From Nocardioides sp. (GTDB taxonomy: Bacteria > Actinomycetota > Actinomycetes > Propionibacteriales > Nocardioidaceae): a DNA stretch of 5,342 bases. The position numbers and the translations under genes were made by a program. Positions within the stretch are counted from its first letter, which is position 1. Each line of letters begins with the position of its first letter. The DNA lies in the NCBI GenBank assembly GCA_031177735.1, contig JAPSKJ010000178.1, forward strand, positions 1 to 5,342, written 5' to 3'. The notes under the pieces are model-generated. The model was given only the letters and a program-made list of their open reading frames with translations, made no database searches and was not told where the DNA came from. Shown piece after piece: positions 1 through 5,090 of this stretch.

Positions 1-30
1 GACCTGACCACCGCCGCGCGGATCGCATGA
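1..30 (+). CDS. 3' end of an upstream gene (partial)
   Basis: The first 30 bases read in frame 1 as nine codons (DLTTAARIA) and a TGA stop. The stop shares ATGA with the start of the next gene, a 4-base overlap typical of translational coupling in an operon. Too little protein is present to name a family. The reading is supported mainly by that overlap and by codons ending almost always in G or C. Confidence 0.5.
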   Translation, partial: DLTTAARIA

Positions 31-440
31 GCCCGCGACTGGGTCCCGAGCCGCGCTCGTCACTTCCGCAGCTGACGACGCCGGCTCCCCTCTCGCCGGG
101 CGGGCCGGGTGGCACCGCCGTGGCCCAGCCGGTGACGGCGGCGCCGTCCCGCCGGGTGTCCTGGACGCGCGCGAGGCGGGCGCTGGTGACCCTCGTGCGG
201 CACGGCGTGGTCGCCGCGCGGGTCACCGCCCGGGTGATCTGGGTGGTGTCGCGACTGTGCGCTGTCGCGGTGGCCCGCACGCTGGTGTGGCTCGCCGCGG
301 AGCCGGCCCGGATCCGGACCGCGGCCCTCGGCGTGCTGGTGTCCGCCGTCATCGGCGCCGGGGTGGGCGCGGCGGTCGGCCTGGCGATGTCCGCGGCCGT
401 GCACGGCGCGATCGCGGTGGTGGTGGGCCAGCCGGGCTGA
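27..440 (+). CDS. Hypothetical protein with hydrophobic C-terminal segment
   Basis: This encodes 137 residues of no family that I recognise. Residues 1-45 are rich in Pro, Ala, Gly, Ser and Thr and look disordered. Residues 46-97 alternate Arg with Val, Ala, Leu and Trp, suggesting amphipathic or membrane-associated helices. Residues about 98-134 are strongly hydrophobic with small residues (Ala, Gly, Val), consistent with a membrane segment, possibly a hairpin with Gly-rich packing faces. There is no cleavable signal peptide at the N-terminus. The ATG at 27 overlaps the upstream stop as ATGA, implying translation coupled to the previous gene. Third codon positions are almost all G or C, which argues for real coding. 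A role as a small membrane-anchored partner of the upstream gene product is only a guess. Confidence 0.6.
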   Translation: MSPRLGPEPRSSLPQLTTPAPLSPGGPGGTAVAQPVTAAPSRRVSWTRARRALVTLVRHGVVAARVTARVIWVVSRLCAVAVARTLVWLAAEPARIRTAALGVLVSAVIGAGVGAAVGLAMSAAVHGAIAVVVGQPG

Positions 441-462
441 GCCGTGCGGCGGGCGGCGTACT

Positions 463-536
463 CCACGCGCGTGGGTCGGCGTCGGCAGGGTGGGGCAGAA
501 TGCCCGGGGCGCTCACGCCGATCACCACCCTAGGAG
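463..536 (+). promoter_or_regulatory. Candidate promoter, dyad and RBS ahead of citrate synthase
   Basis: The 102-base gap between the hypothetical gene and citrate synthase holds three possible signals. A perfect 12-bp palindrome, ccacgcgcgtgg, lies at 463-474. A weak -10-like hexamer, CAGAAT, lies at 496-501 and would place a start of transcription near 508. A good Shine-Dalgarno, AGGAG, lies at 532-536, six bases before the ATG at 543. No convincing -35 box is visible. The ribosome binding site is solid; the promoter and the idea that the dyad is an operator are inference. Confidence 0.35.
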
Positions 537-542
537 CTGCGC

Positions 543-1643
543 ATGACCGAGATCCACCACGGGCTGGAAGGCGTCGTCGCCTTCGCGACCGAGATCGCCG
601 AGCCCGACAAGGAGGGGTCTGCGCTGCGCTACCGCGGCGTCGACATCGAGGACATCGTCGGTCGCGTCCCCTTCGAGAACGTCTGGGGACTGCTGATGGA
701 CGGCGCCTACACGCCCGGCCTGCCGCCGGCGGAGGCGTTCAACCTGCCGGTGCACACCGGTGACGTGCGCGTCGACGTGCAGGCCGCGATCGCCATGCTC
801 GCGCCGGCCTTCGGTTTCCGCCCGACCTTCGACATCACCCCCGAGCAGGCCCGCGAGGACCTCGCCCGGGTGGCCGTGATGGTGCTGTCCTACGCGGGTC
901 AGTCGGCCCGCGGCCTGCACCAGCCGGTCGTGCCCCAGCGGCTCGTCGACGAGGGAGCCACGCTCGCCGAGAAGTTCCTGATCCGCTGGCGCGGTGAGGC
1001 CGACCCCCAGCACGCGCACGCGATCGACGCCTACTGGTCCTCGGCAGCCGAGCACGGCATGAACGCCTCCACCTTCACCGCCCGCGTGATCACCTCCACC
1101 GGCGCCGACGTCGCGGCCGCGTTCTCCGGCGCGATCGGCGCGATGAGCGGCCCGCTGCACGGCGGCGCCCCCTCCCGTGTGCTCGGCATGATCGAGGAGG
1201 TCGAGCGGGAGGGCGACGCCCGCGCCTACGTCAAGCGCCTGCTCGACACCGGCGAGCGGCTGATGGGCTTCGGTCACCGCGTCTATCGCGCAGAGGACCC
1301 CCGGGCCCGCGTGCTGCGTCGCACCGCCTCCGAGCTGGGCGCCCCCCGCTACGAGGTCGCCCAGGCGCTGGAGCAGGCGGCCCTGGCCGAGCTGCGCGAG
1401 CGCCGCCCCGACCGCGTGCTCGAGACCAACGTGGAGTTCTGGGCCGCCATCGTGCTCGACTTCGCCGAGGTCCCGGCGACCATGTTCACCTCGATGTTCA
1501 CCTGCGCCCGCACCGCCGGGTGGTCCGCCCACATCCTCGAGCAGGTCCGCACCGGCCGCCTGATCCGCCCCTCCGCCTCCTACGTCGGCCCCGCCCCACG
1601 CTCGGCCGACGCGGTCGAGGGCTGGAACCCCGCCTGGGCCTGA
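543..1643 (+). CDS. citA: Citrate synthase (actinobacterial citrate synthase 2 type)
   Basis: This protein condenses acetyl-CoA with oxaloacetate to citrate, the entry step of the TCA cycle, in the cytoplasm. At 366 residues it is full length for the short bacterial type without the N-terminal domain of E. coli GltA. Visible family landmarks are the oxaloacetate-binding His region EHGMNAST (168-176), the catalytic-His loop GPLHGGAP (203-210, His206), the GFGHRVYR block (242-249, His245), TNVEFW (295-300), ARTAGW (322-327) and the C-terminal RPSASYVGP (342-350). The place of the usual catalytic Asp in NVDF is taken by Glu298, which I believe is shared by relatives of M. tuberculosis CitA. The start at 543 follows AGGAG by six bases and gives a normal N-terminus. 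The gene is probably transcribed alone or with the small gene upstream, and ends at a strong hairpin. A 2-methylcitrate synthase activity cannot be excluded. The symbol is by analogy with mycobacteria. Confidence 0.93.
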   Translation: MTEIHHGLEGVVAFATEIAEPDKEGSALRYRGVDIEDIVGRVPFENVWGLLMDGAYTPGLPPAEAFNLPVHTGDVRVDVQAAIAMLAPAFGFRPTFDITPEQAREDLARVAVMVLSYAGQSARGLHQPVVPQRLVDEGATLAEKFLIRWRGEADPQHAHAIDAYWSSAAEHGMNASTFTARVITSTGADVAAAFSGAIGAMSGPLHGGAPSRVLGMIEEVEREGDARAYVKRLLDTGERLMGFGHRVYRAEDPRARVLRRTASELGAPRYEVAQALEQAALAELRERRPDRVLETNVEFWAAIVLDFAEVPATMFTSMFTCARTAGWSAHILEQVRTGRLIRPSASYVGPAPRSADAVEGWNPAWA

Positions 1644-1655
1644 CGCCCACCGGCA

Positions 1656-1692
1656 CCGGCCCTTCCGCCCCTCGCGCGGGCGGAAGGGCCGG
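1656..1692. terminator. Bidirectional hairpin between convergent genes
   Basis: A perfect 15-bp inverted repeat (arms 1656-1670 and 1678-1692, starting ccggccc and ending gggccgg) encloses a seven-base loop at 1671-1677. It starts 12 bases after the citrate synthase stop and its right edge touches the stop codon of the acetyltransferase on the other strand (1693-1695). No T-tract follows on either strand, as is common in high-GC Actinobacteria. Position and stability suggest that it ends transcripts from both sides and protects their 3' ends. Confidence 0.8.
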
Positions 1693-2163
1693 CTACCGCA
1701 GGGGCTTGCCGTAGCAGCGGTTGACCGGGGCGCCGGCGTAGTGCCCGAAGCCGGGGACCGAGACGTAGCCGGCCGACTCGTAGAGGGCCAGAGCCTCGGG
1801 CTGCCGACTGCCCGAGGACAGGATCAACGCCTCGTAGCCCACCGCCCGCGCGGCCTGTTCCAGGTGCGCCAGCATCAGGCGGGCGAGCCCTTGGCGCTGG
1901 TGCTCGGGGACGACGTACATGCGCTTGATCTCCGCCGTCCGGGTGGTGCCCAGCCGCTCGGTGCCCTCGTGTCGGAACGCCCCCGACGCGACCGGCCGCC
2001 CGTCGAGGTAGCCGACGAAGAAGCCGCCCGCCGGCGGCTCGAACTGCGCGCGGTCCATCGGGTCGTCGTCGCGTCCGCCGTAGCGCTCGACGTAGAACTC
2101 CTGGACCCGCTCGGTGAGCATCACGGCGTCCGGATGGTCGAACGCGACGAGGCGGATCTCCAC
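1693..2163 (-). CDS. GNAT-family N-acetyltransferase
   Basis: This is a small cytoplasmic acetyltransferase that would move an acetyl group from acetyl-CoA to an amine; the substrate is unknown. From the GTG at 2163 it has 156 residues, a usual length for a single GNAT domain. Landmarks are a beta strand IKRMYVVP (79-86), the acetyl-CoA pyrophosphate loop QRQGLA (89-94, the Q/R-x-x-G-x-A motif), the helix that follows it, and ALALYESAGY (124-133), the common C-terminal motif. The start is uncertain. The GTG gives the family-like MEIRLV start and avoids overlap with serC. An ATG at 2184 (163 residues) overlaps the serC start by two bases. An ATG at 2196 (167 residues) has an excellent AGGAGG (complement of 2206-2211) nine bases ahead but would lie inside serC. 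The gene ends against the shared hairpin. It is divergent from serC, which gives no clear clue to substrate. Confidence 0.87.
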   Translation of the reverse strand: MEIRLVAFDHPDAVMLTERVQEFYVERYGGRDDDPMDRAQFEPPAGGFFVGYLDGRPVASGAFRHEGTERLGTTRTAEIKRMYVVPEHQRQGLARLMLAHLEQAARAVGYEALILSSGSRQPEALALYESAGYVSVPGFGHYAGAPVNRCYGKPLR

Positions 2164-2182
2164 GGGCTGAGAGGATAGGGCC
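2164..2182. promoter_or_regulatory. Divergent GNAT/serC start region with overlapping -10-like boxes
   Basis: On the + strand GAGGAT (2171-2176) lies six bases before the serC ATG, the spacing expected of a -10 box for a leaderless mRNA. The same stretch also contains GAGAGGA (2169-2175), which could act as a Shine-Dalgarno for serC. On the - strand TATCCT (2177-2172) lies eight bases before the GTG chosen for the acetyltransferase and matches TANNNT. The two boxes share five bases. No clear -35 boxes are visible. The motifs are seen; promoter function is inference. Confidence 0.4.
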
Positions 2183-3298
2183 ATGACCCTGACCATCCCC
2201 GCCGACCTCCTCCCCGCCGACGGACGGTTCGGGTCCGGACCGTCCAAGGTGCCGGTGGAGCGCCTCGAGGCGCTCACCGCGACGGGCGCCTCCTTGATGG
2301 GTACGTCGCACCGGCAGGCGCCGGTGAAGGGACTGGTCCGCCGGGTCAAGGAGGGGGTCGCCGAGCTCTTCTCCCTCCCGGAGGGCCACGAGGTGGTGCT
2401 GAGCAACGGAGGGTCCGCCGGGTTCTGGGACCTGGCCACCTTCGCGCTGATCCGGGAGCGCAGTGCGCACGCGGTCTTCGGCGAGTTCGGCGCGAAGTTC
2501 GCCGCAGCGGCGCGCAAGGCGCCGTGGCTCGGCGAGCCGACCGTGCTCGAGGCGCCGCACGGCAGCCGGGTGCTGCCGGAGTTCGAGGCGGACGTCGACG
2601 TCTACGCGTGGACCCACAACGAGACCTCCACCGGCGTGATGGCTCCGGCGCAGCGGCCCGCAGGCGCCGGCCCCGACCAGCTGACCCTGATCGACGCCAC
2701 GTCGGCGGCGGGCGGGCTTCCGGTCGACGTGCGCGAGTGCGACGTCTACTACTTCGCGCCGCAGAAGTCGTTCGCCTCCGACGGCGGGCTGTGGGTCGCG
2801 CTGATGTCGCCCGCGGCGATCGCGCGGGCGCAGGAGGTCGCGGCCAGCGGTCGCTTCATCCCCGGATTCTTCGACCTCGCCGGGGCGATCAAGAGCTCGC
2901 GGGCCGACCAGACCTACAACACCCCCGCCGTGGCGACGCTCTTCCTGATGGCCGAGCAGCTGGACTGGATGAACGCACACGGGGGCCTCACCGGCATGGT
3001 GACGCGCAGTGCCGCGAGCGCGGAGGTGCTCTACGGGTGGGCCGAGAAGGCGGCGTACACGCGGCCCTTCGTCGAGGACCCGGCCCACCGCTCGCTGGTC
3101 GTCGGCACGGTCGAGCTCGACGCCGGGATCGACCTGGCCGCCCTGACGGCGACCCTGCGGGCGAACGGGATCGTGGACACCGACGCCTACCGCGGGGTGG
3201 GTGGCAACCAGCTGCGGATCGCGATGTATCCCACCATCGACGCCGGCGACGTCGAGGCGCTCACCGCGTGCATCGACTGGGTCGTCGAGCGCCTCTGA
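2183..3298 (+). CDS. serC: Phosphoserine aminotransferase
   Basis: SerC is a cytoplasmic PLP enzyme that converts 3-phosphohydroxypyruvate and glutamate to O-phosphoserine and 2-oxoglutarate, the second step of serine synthesis from 3-phosphoglycerate. The 371-residue protein is full length and of the actinobacterial type. It opens with PADGRFGSGPSKV (11-23), where GSGPSK marks the substrate-binding N-terminus. THNETSTGV (144-152), the cofactor-ring Asp in IDATSAAGG (Asp171) and FAPQKSFASDGG (191-202, with Lys195 as Schiff-base lysine) follow. YNTPAV (245-250) and GGNQLRIAMYP (340-350, Arg345 likely contacting substrate carboxylate) complete the set. The start at 2183 is supported by conservation from residue 5 onward and by a nearby GAGAGGA or -10-like box. 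The gene is divergent from the acetyltransferase and followed by a hairpin, so it is likely monocistronic. No serA or serB is in view. Confidence 0.96.
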   Translation: MTLTIPADLLPADGRFGSGPSKVPVERLEALTATGASLMGTSHRQAPVKGLVRRVKEGVAELFSLPEGHEVVLSNGGSAGFWDLATFALIRERSAHAVFGEFGAKFAAAARKAPWLGEPTVLEAPHGSRVLPEFEADVDVYAWTHNETSTGVMAPAQRPAGAGPDQLTLIDATSAAGGLPVDVRECDVYYFAPQKSFASDGGLWVALMSPAAIARAQEVAASGRFIPGFFDLAGAIKSSRADQTYNTPAVATLFLMAEQLDWMNAHGGLTGMVTRSAASAEVLYGWAEKAAYTRPFVEDPAHRSLVVGTVELDAGIDLAALTATLRANGIVDTDAYRGVGGNQLRIAMYPTIDAGDVEALTACIDWVVERL

Positions 3299-3307
3299 CC
3301 CTGGGAC

Positions 3308-3326
3308 GCGGGGCGAAGCGCCCCGC
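3308..3326 (+). terminator. Hairpin after serC
   Basis: Nine bases after the serC stop, gcggggcg (3308-3315) pairs with cgccccgc (3319-3326) around a three-base loop, an uninterrupted 8-bp all-GC stem. It lacks a T-tract. It is the natural terminator candidate for serC, with the large palindrome just beyond as a second barrier. Confidence 0.6.
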
Positions 3327-3349
3327 CGGGCTGGCCGGCGCCGCGCCCT

Positions 3350-3443
3350 GCATGTTCATCAAGGTATGCCGGCCAATGACCGCTTCCCGCGTGGAGTTCC
3401 GCACGGGAAGCGTGCATTCGTCTGCATACCTTGATGAACATGC
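3350..3443. repeat. 94-base near-symmetric palindrome
   Basis: A 20-bp perfect inverted repeat (left arm 3350-3369, starting gcatgttcatc; right arm 3424-3443) encloses two 11-base segments of equal length (3370-3380 and 3413-3423) and an inner 14-bp inverted repeat (3381-3394 with 3399-3412) around the loop agtt (3395-3398). Across 45 opposed positions I count 38 Watson-Crick pairs, two G-T pairs and five mismatches. The outer arm is 45% GC, well below its surroundings. The element lies 51 bases beyond serC and 27 bases beyond the macro-domain gene, both of which read toward it. It has no T-tract on either side and encodes no transposase. Options are a mobile or dispersed intergenic repeat, a two-way terminator, or a structured RNA or protein site. 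Confidence 0.85.
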
Positions 3444-3458
3444 GTGCCCGCGTGGAGA

Positions 3459-3486
3459 GCAGCCGCGGGGTCACCCCGCGTGCTGC
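3459..3486 (-). terminator. Hairpin spanning the macro-domain stop codon
   Basis: gcagc plus cgcgggg (3459-3470) pairs with ccccgcg and gctgc (3474-3486) with one unpaired T at 3481, giving 12 bp around the loop tca at 3471-3473. That loop is exactly the TGA stop of the macro-domain gene on the - strand. It could act as a terminator or 3'-end stabiliser for the - strand operon. A purely coding origin of half of the stem is possible. Confidence 0.4.
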
Positions 3487-3971
3487 CGCAGGTAGTCCGC
3501 GATGGCGTCGTGGGTCTCCCGACCGAAGGCGACCAGCCGCGCCTGTGCCACGTCGGTCGGCGTGGTGCGCAGCGTGTCGACCGCGGCCGCGATCGCGTCG
3601 TCCTTCGGCCAGCCGTAGACGCCCGCACTGACCAAGGGGAACGCCACCGTGCGGGCACCCAGCTCGTCGGCCACCTCCAGTGCGCGGCGGTAGCAGGACA
3701 CCAGCTGCTCGCGGGTGCCGCGGCCGTGGATCGGTCCGACGACGTGGATCACCCACCTCGCCGGCAGCTCGCCCGCCGTGGTCCAGCCGGCGTCGCCGGT
3801 GGCCAGGCCGTCGGGGAAGCGGCGCACGCAGTCCTCGATGACGGCCGGCCCACCGGCGCGGTGGATCGCTCCGTCGACTCCCCCGCCGCCGCGCATTGCG
3901 TTGTTGGCGGCGTTGACGATGGCGTCGACGTGCTGGCGGGTGATGTCGCCCTCGACGACGGTGATCTCCAA
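3471..3971 (-). CDS. Macro-domain ADP-ribose / O-acetyl-ADP-ribose hydrolase
   Basis: This is a single macro domain of the MacroD/YmdB type, which binds ADP-ribose and in characterised relatives removes acetyl from O-acetyl-ADP-ribose or mono-ADP-ribose from proteins. The 166 residues match YmdB in length. Motifs in order are VEGDIT (6-11, adenine-contacting Asp9), IVNAANN (18-24), GGGGVDGAIHRAGG (28-41), LPARWVIHVVGP (69-80) and SAGVYGWP (115-122). The Asn and Asp that correspond to YmdB Asn25 and Asp35 are present as Asn23 and Asp33, and Tyr119 is the usual phosphate-loop Tyr, so an active enzyme is expected. The start is a TTG at 3971: there is no in-frame ATG or GTG nearby, GAGGAG (complement of 3981-3986) stands nine bases before it, and it gives the normal MEITVVEGDIT start. 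It lies 32 bases after the topoisomerase gene and is probably in its operon. Confidence 0.92.
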   Translation of the reverse strand: MEITVVEGDITRQHVDAIVNAANNAMRGGGGVDGAIHRAGGPAVIEDCVRRFPDGLATGDAGWTTAGELPARWVIHVVGPIHGRGTREQLVSCYRRALEVADELGARTVAFPLVSAGVYGWPKDDAIAAAVDTLRTTPTDVAQARLVAFGRETHDAIADYLRQHAG

Positions 3972-3980
3972 TGTCGGTCT

Positions 3981-3986
3981 CTCCTC
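3981..3986 (-). promoter_or_regulatory. RBS that decides the TTG start of the macro-domain gene
   Basis: GAGGAG on the - strand lies nine bases upstream of TTG at 3971, inside the 32-base gap after the topoisomerase stop. Because no other start codon is available at the right place, this site fixes the start. Confidence 0.7.
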
Positions 3987-4003
3987 GCGGGCGGCGCGCG
4001 GAC

Positions 4004-5041
4004 TCAGGCGGCCTGCTCCTCGGCCTCGTTGCGGATCAGCCGGAGCGTGGCCCGCTCCAGCGCGGCCTGGCGCTCGTCGGGTGAGTCGAAGCTGCGCCTG
4101 GTCGCCGAGACGATGGTGCGTCCCTCCTCGTACGCCGACAGCACGCGCGGGTCCACGTAGGCCGACCGCGCCAGCGCGGGGGTGTTGCCGAGGAACTCCG
4201 CGACCTCCTTCATCGCCCGGGTGACCAGCCGTCGGCGCTGGGTCGCGGTGTTGCGGCGGGACCGCTCGAGCTCGGCGTGCCCCTCCGCCAGGGCGGCGGC
4301 GGCGAGCACGGTCGCGTGCCAGGTGCGGAAGTCCTTGGCGGTCGCCTCCACCCCGGTCGTCGCGCGGACGTAGTCGTTGACCAGCTGGGGCAGCAGCCCG
4401 CGCCAGCTGCGCCCGTCGCGGTAGGCCAGCAGCGGACCCTCGGCCGCTCGCCGGCGGCGCATCACCTCGATGGCCTCGGAGACCATCGCGTCGGTGATCT
4501 CGATCCGGTGGTCGACCCCCGACTTGCCGGTGAAGGCGAAGACGAGCGCGTCCTGCCGGCGCCGCACGTGCTGACGCTGGAGCGTGGTGAGGCCGAAGCT
4601 GCCGTTGACGTCGGCGTAGACGTCGTTGCCGATCCGGAAGTAGCCGAGGTCCATCAACCGCACCGCCACCGCGCACGCGCGCTCCAGCGGCATCCCGTCC
4701 CGGCCCAGGTCGGCCAGCACCTGCTCGCGGGCGCGGCCGAGCGCCTCGCCGAAGACGAGCACGCGGTCGAACTTCTCCGCGTCGCGACGCGCCCGCCACT
4801 CGGGGTGGTAGAGGTACTGCCGCCGCCCGGCGGCGTCGGTGCCGACGGCCTGCAGGTGCCCGTTGGGGTAGGGCGAGATCCAGACGTCCTTCCACGCCGG
4901 CGGGATCACCAGGGCCTTGATCCGCTCGACGTCCTCGACGGGGAGGCGCTCGCCGTGCTGGTCGAGGTAGACGAACCCCTTGCCGGCGCGCCGCCTGGTC
5001 CATCCCGGCTGATCGGGAGCCGTGCGCCGCAAGCGGACCAT
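4004..5041 (-). CDS. DNA topoisomerase IB (bacterial, poxvirus-like)
   Basis: This enzyme relaxes positive and negative supercoils by nicking one strand through a 3'-phosphotyrosyl bond, without ATP or metal. The 345-residue length fits the bacterial family. An N-terminal domain (about 1-95, with GKGFVYLD at 20-27 and LVIPPAWKDVWISPYPNGHLQA at about 44-65) is followed by the catalytic domain. The active-site set is Arg136 in GYFRIGND (133-140), Lys173 in FTGKSG (170-175), Arg239 in KDFRTWHA (236-243), Asn286 in LGNTPA (284-289) and the nucleophile Tyr295 in ARSAYVDP (291-298). Asn replaces the His of the vaccinia enzyme, as I recall is also so in the Deinococcus enzyme. The ATG at 5041 gives the family-like MVRLRR start, though the nearest GGAGG (complement of 5055-5059) is 13 bases away, which is long. 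It precedes the macro-domain gene and follows the cytochrome gene by 49 bases. It is cytoplasmic, acting on the nucleoid. Confidence 0.94.
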   Translation of the reverse strand: MVRLRRTAPDQPGWTRRRAGKGFVYLDQHGERLPVEDVERIKALVIPPAWKDVWISPYPNGHLQAVGTDAAGRRQYLYHPEWRARRDAEKFDRVLVFGEALGRAREQVLADLGRDGMPLERACAVAVRLMDLGYFRIGNDVYADVNGSFGLTTLQRQHVRRRQDALVFAFTGKSGVDHRIEITDAMVSEAIEVMRRRRAAEGPLLAYRDGRSWRGLLPQLVNDYVRATTGVEATAKDFRTWHATVLAAAALAEGHAELERSRRNTATQRRRLVTRAMKEVAEFLGNTPALARSAYVDPRVLSAYEEGRTIVSATRRSFDSPDERQAALERATLRLIRNEAEEQAA

Positions 5042-5075
5042 GCCAGTTCAGTTGCCTCCGGGAGCGCCGGGCATG

Positions 5076-5090
5076 CCTGTTTCCCTGTTT
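5076..5090. repeat. Short tandem cctgttt repeat in the cytochrome-topoisomerase gap
   Basis: Two copies of cctgttt (5076-5082 and 5084-5090) sit one base apart beside the 8-bp palindrome ggcatgcc (5070-5077). This is the least GC-rich part of the 49-base gap upstream of the topoisomerase gene. It may be part of a promoter or binding site, or chance. Confidence 0.25.

Noticed and set aside
522..1532. Long open frame on the - strand opposite citrate synthase.
   Set aside because: It is a shadow of the GC-rich coding strand: low-complexity Gly/Ala/Arg/His composition and no recognisable domain.
1580..3088. 502-codon open frame on the - strand across the acetyltransferase and serC.
   Set aside because: It spans two well-identified genes in other frames and has an Arg/Gly/Ala-rich shadow composition; no family resemblance.
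3350..3443. Small reading frames across the palindrome on both strands that give matching peptides (MFIKVCR near one end, AYLDEHA near the other).
   Set aside because: The likeness follows from the inverted repeat itself. The frames extend into other non-coding or antisense sequence, lack ribosome binding sites and look like no known protein.
3350..3443. Integron attC site or classic REP element.
   Set aside because: No GTTRRRY-type core boxes or REP-type GTAG foot could be recognised, and no integrase or REP transposase is nearby.
4181..4192. Loss of the catalytic His of topoisomerase IB (Asn286 in LGNTPA).
   Set aside because: From memory, bacterial topoisomerase IB enzymes such as that of Deinococcus also have Asn at this place, and the other four catalytic residues are intact, so this is a family norm and not a defect.
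3972..5003. Upstream extension of the macro-domain frame into a 510-residue fusion protein.
   Set aside because: That part overlaps the intact topoisomerase IB gene on the same strand in another frame and is Arg/Pro/Gly-rich noise. A TTG with a good ribosome binding site gives the normal macro-domain start.
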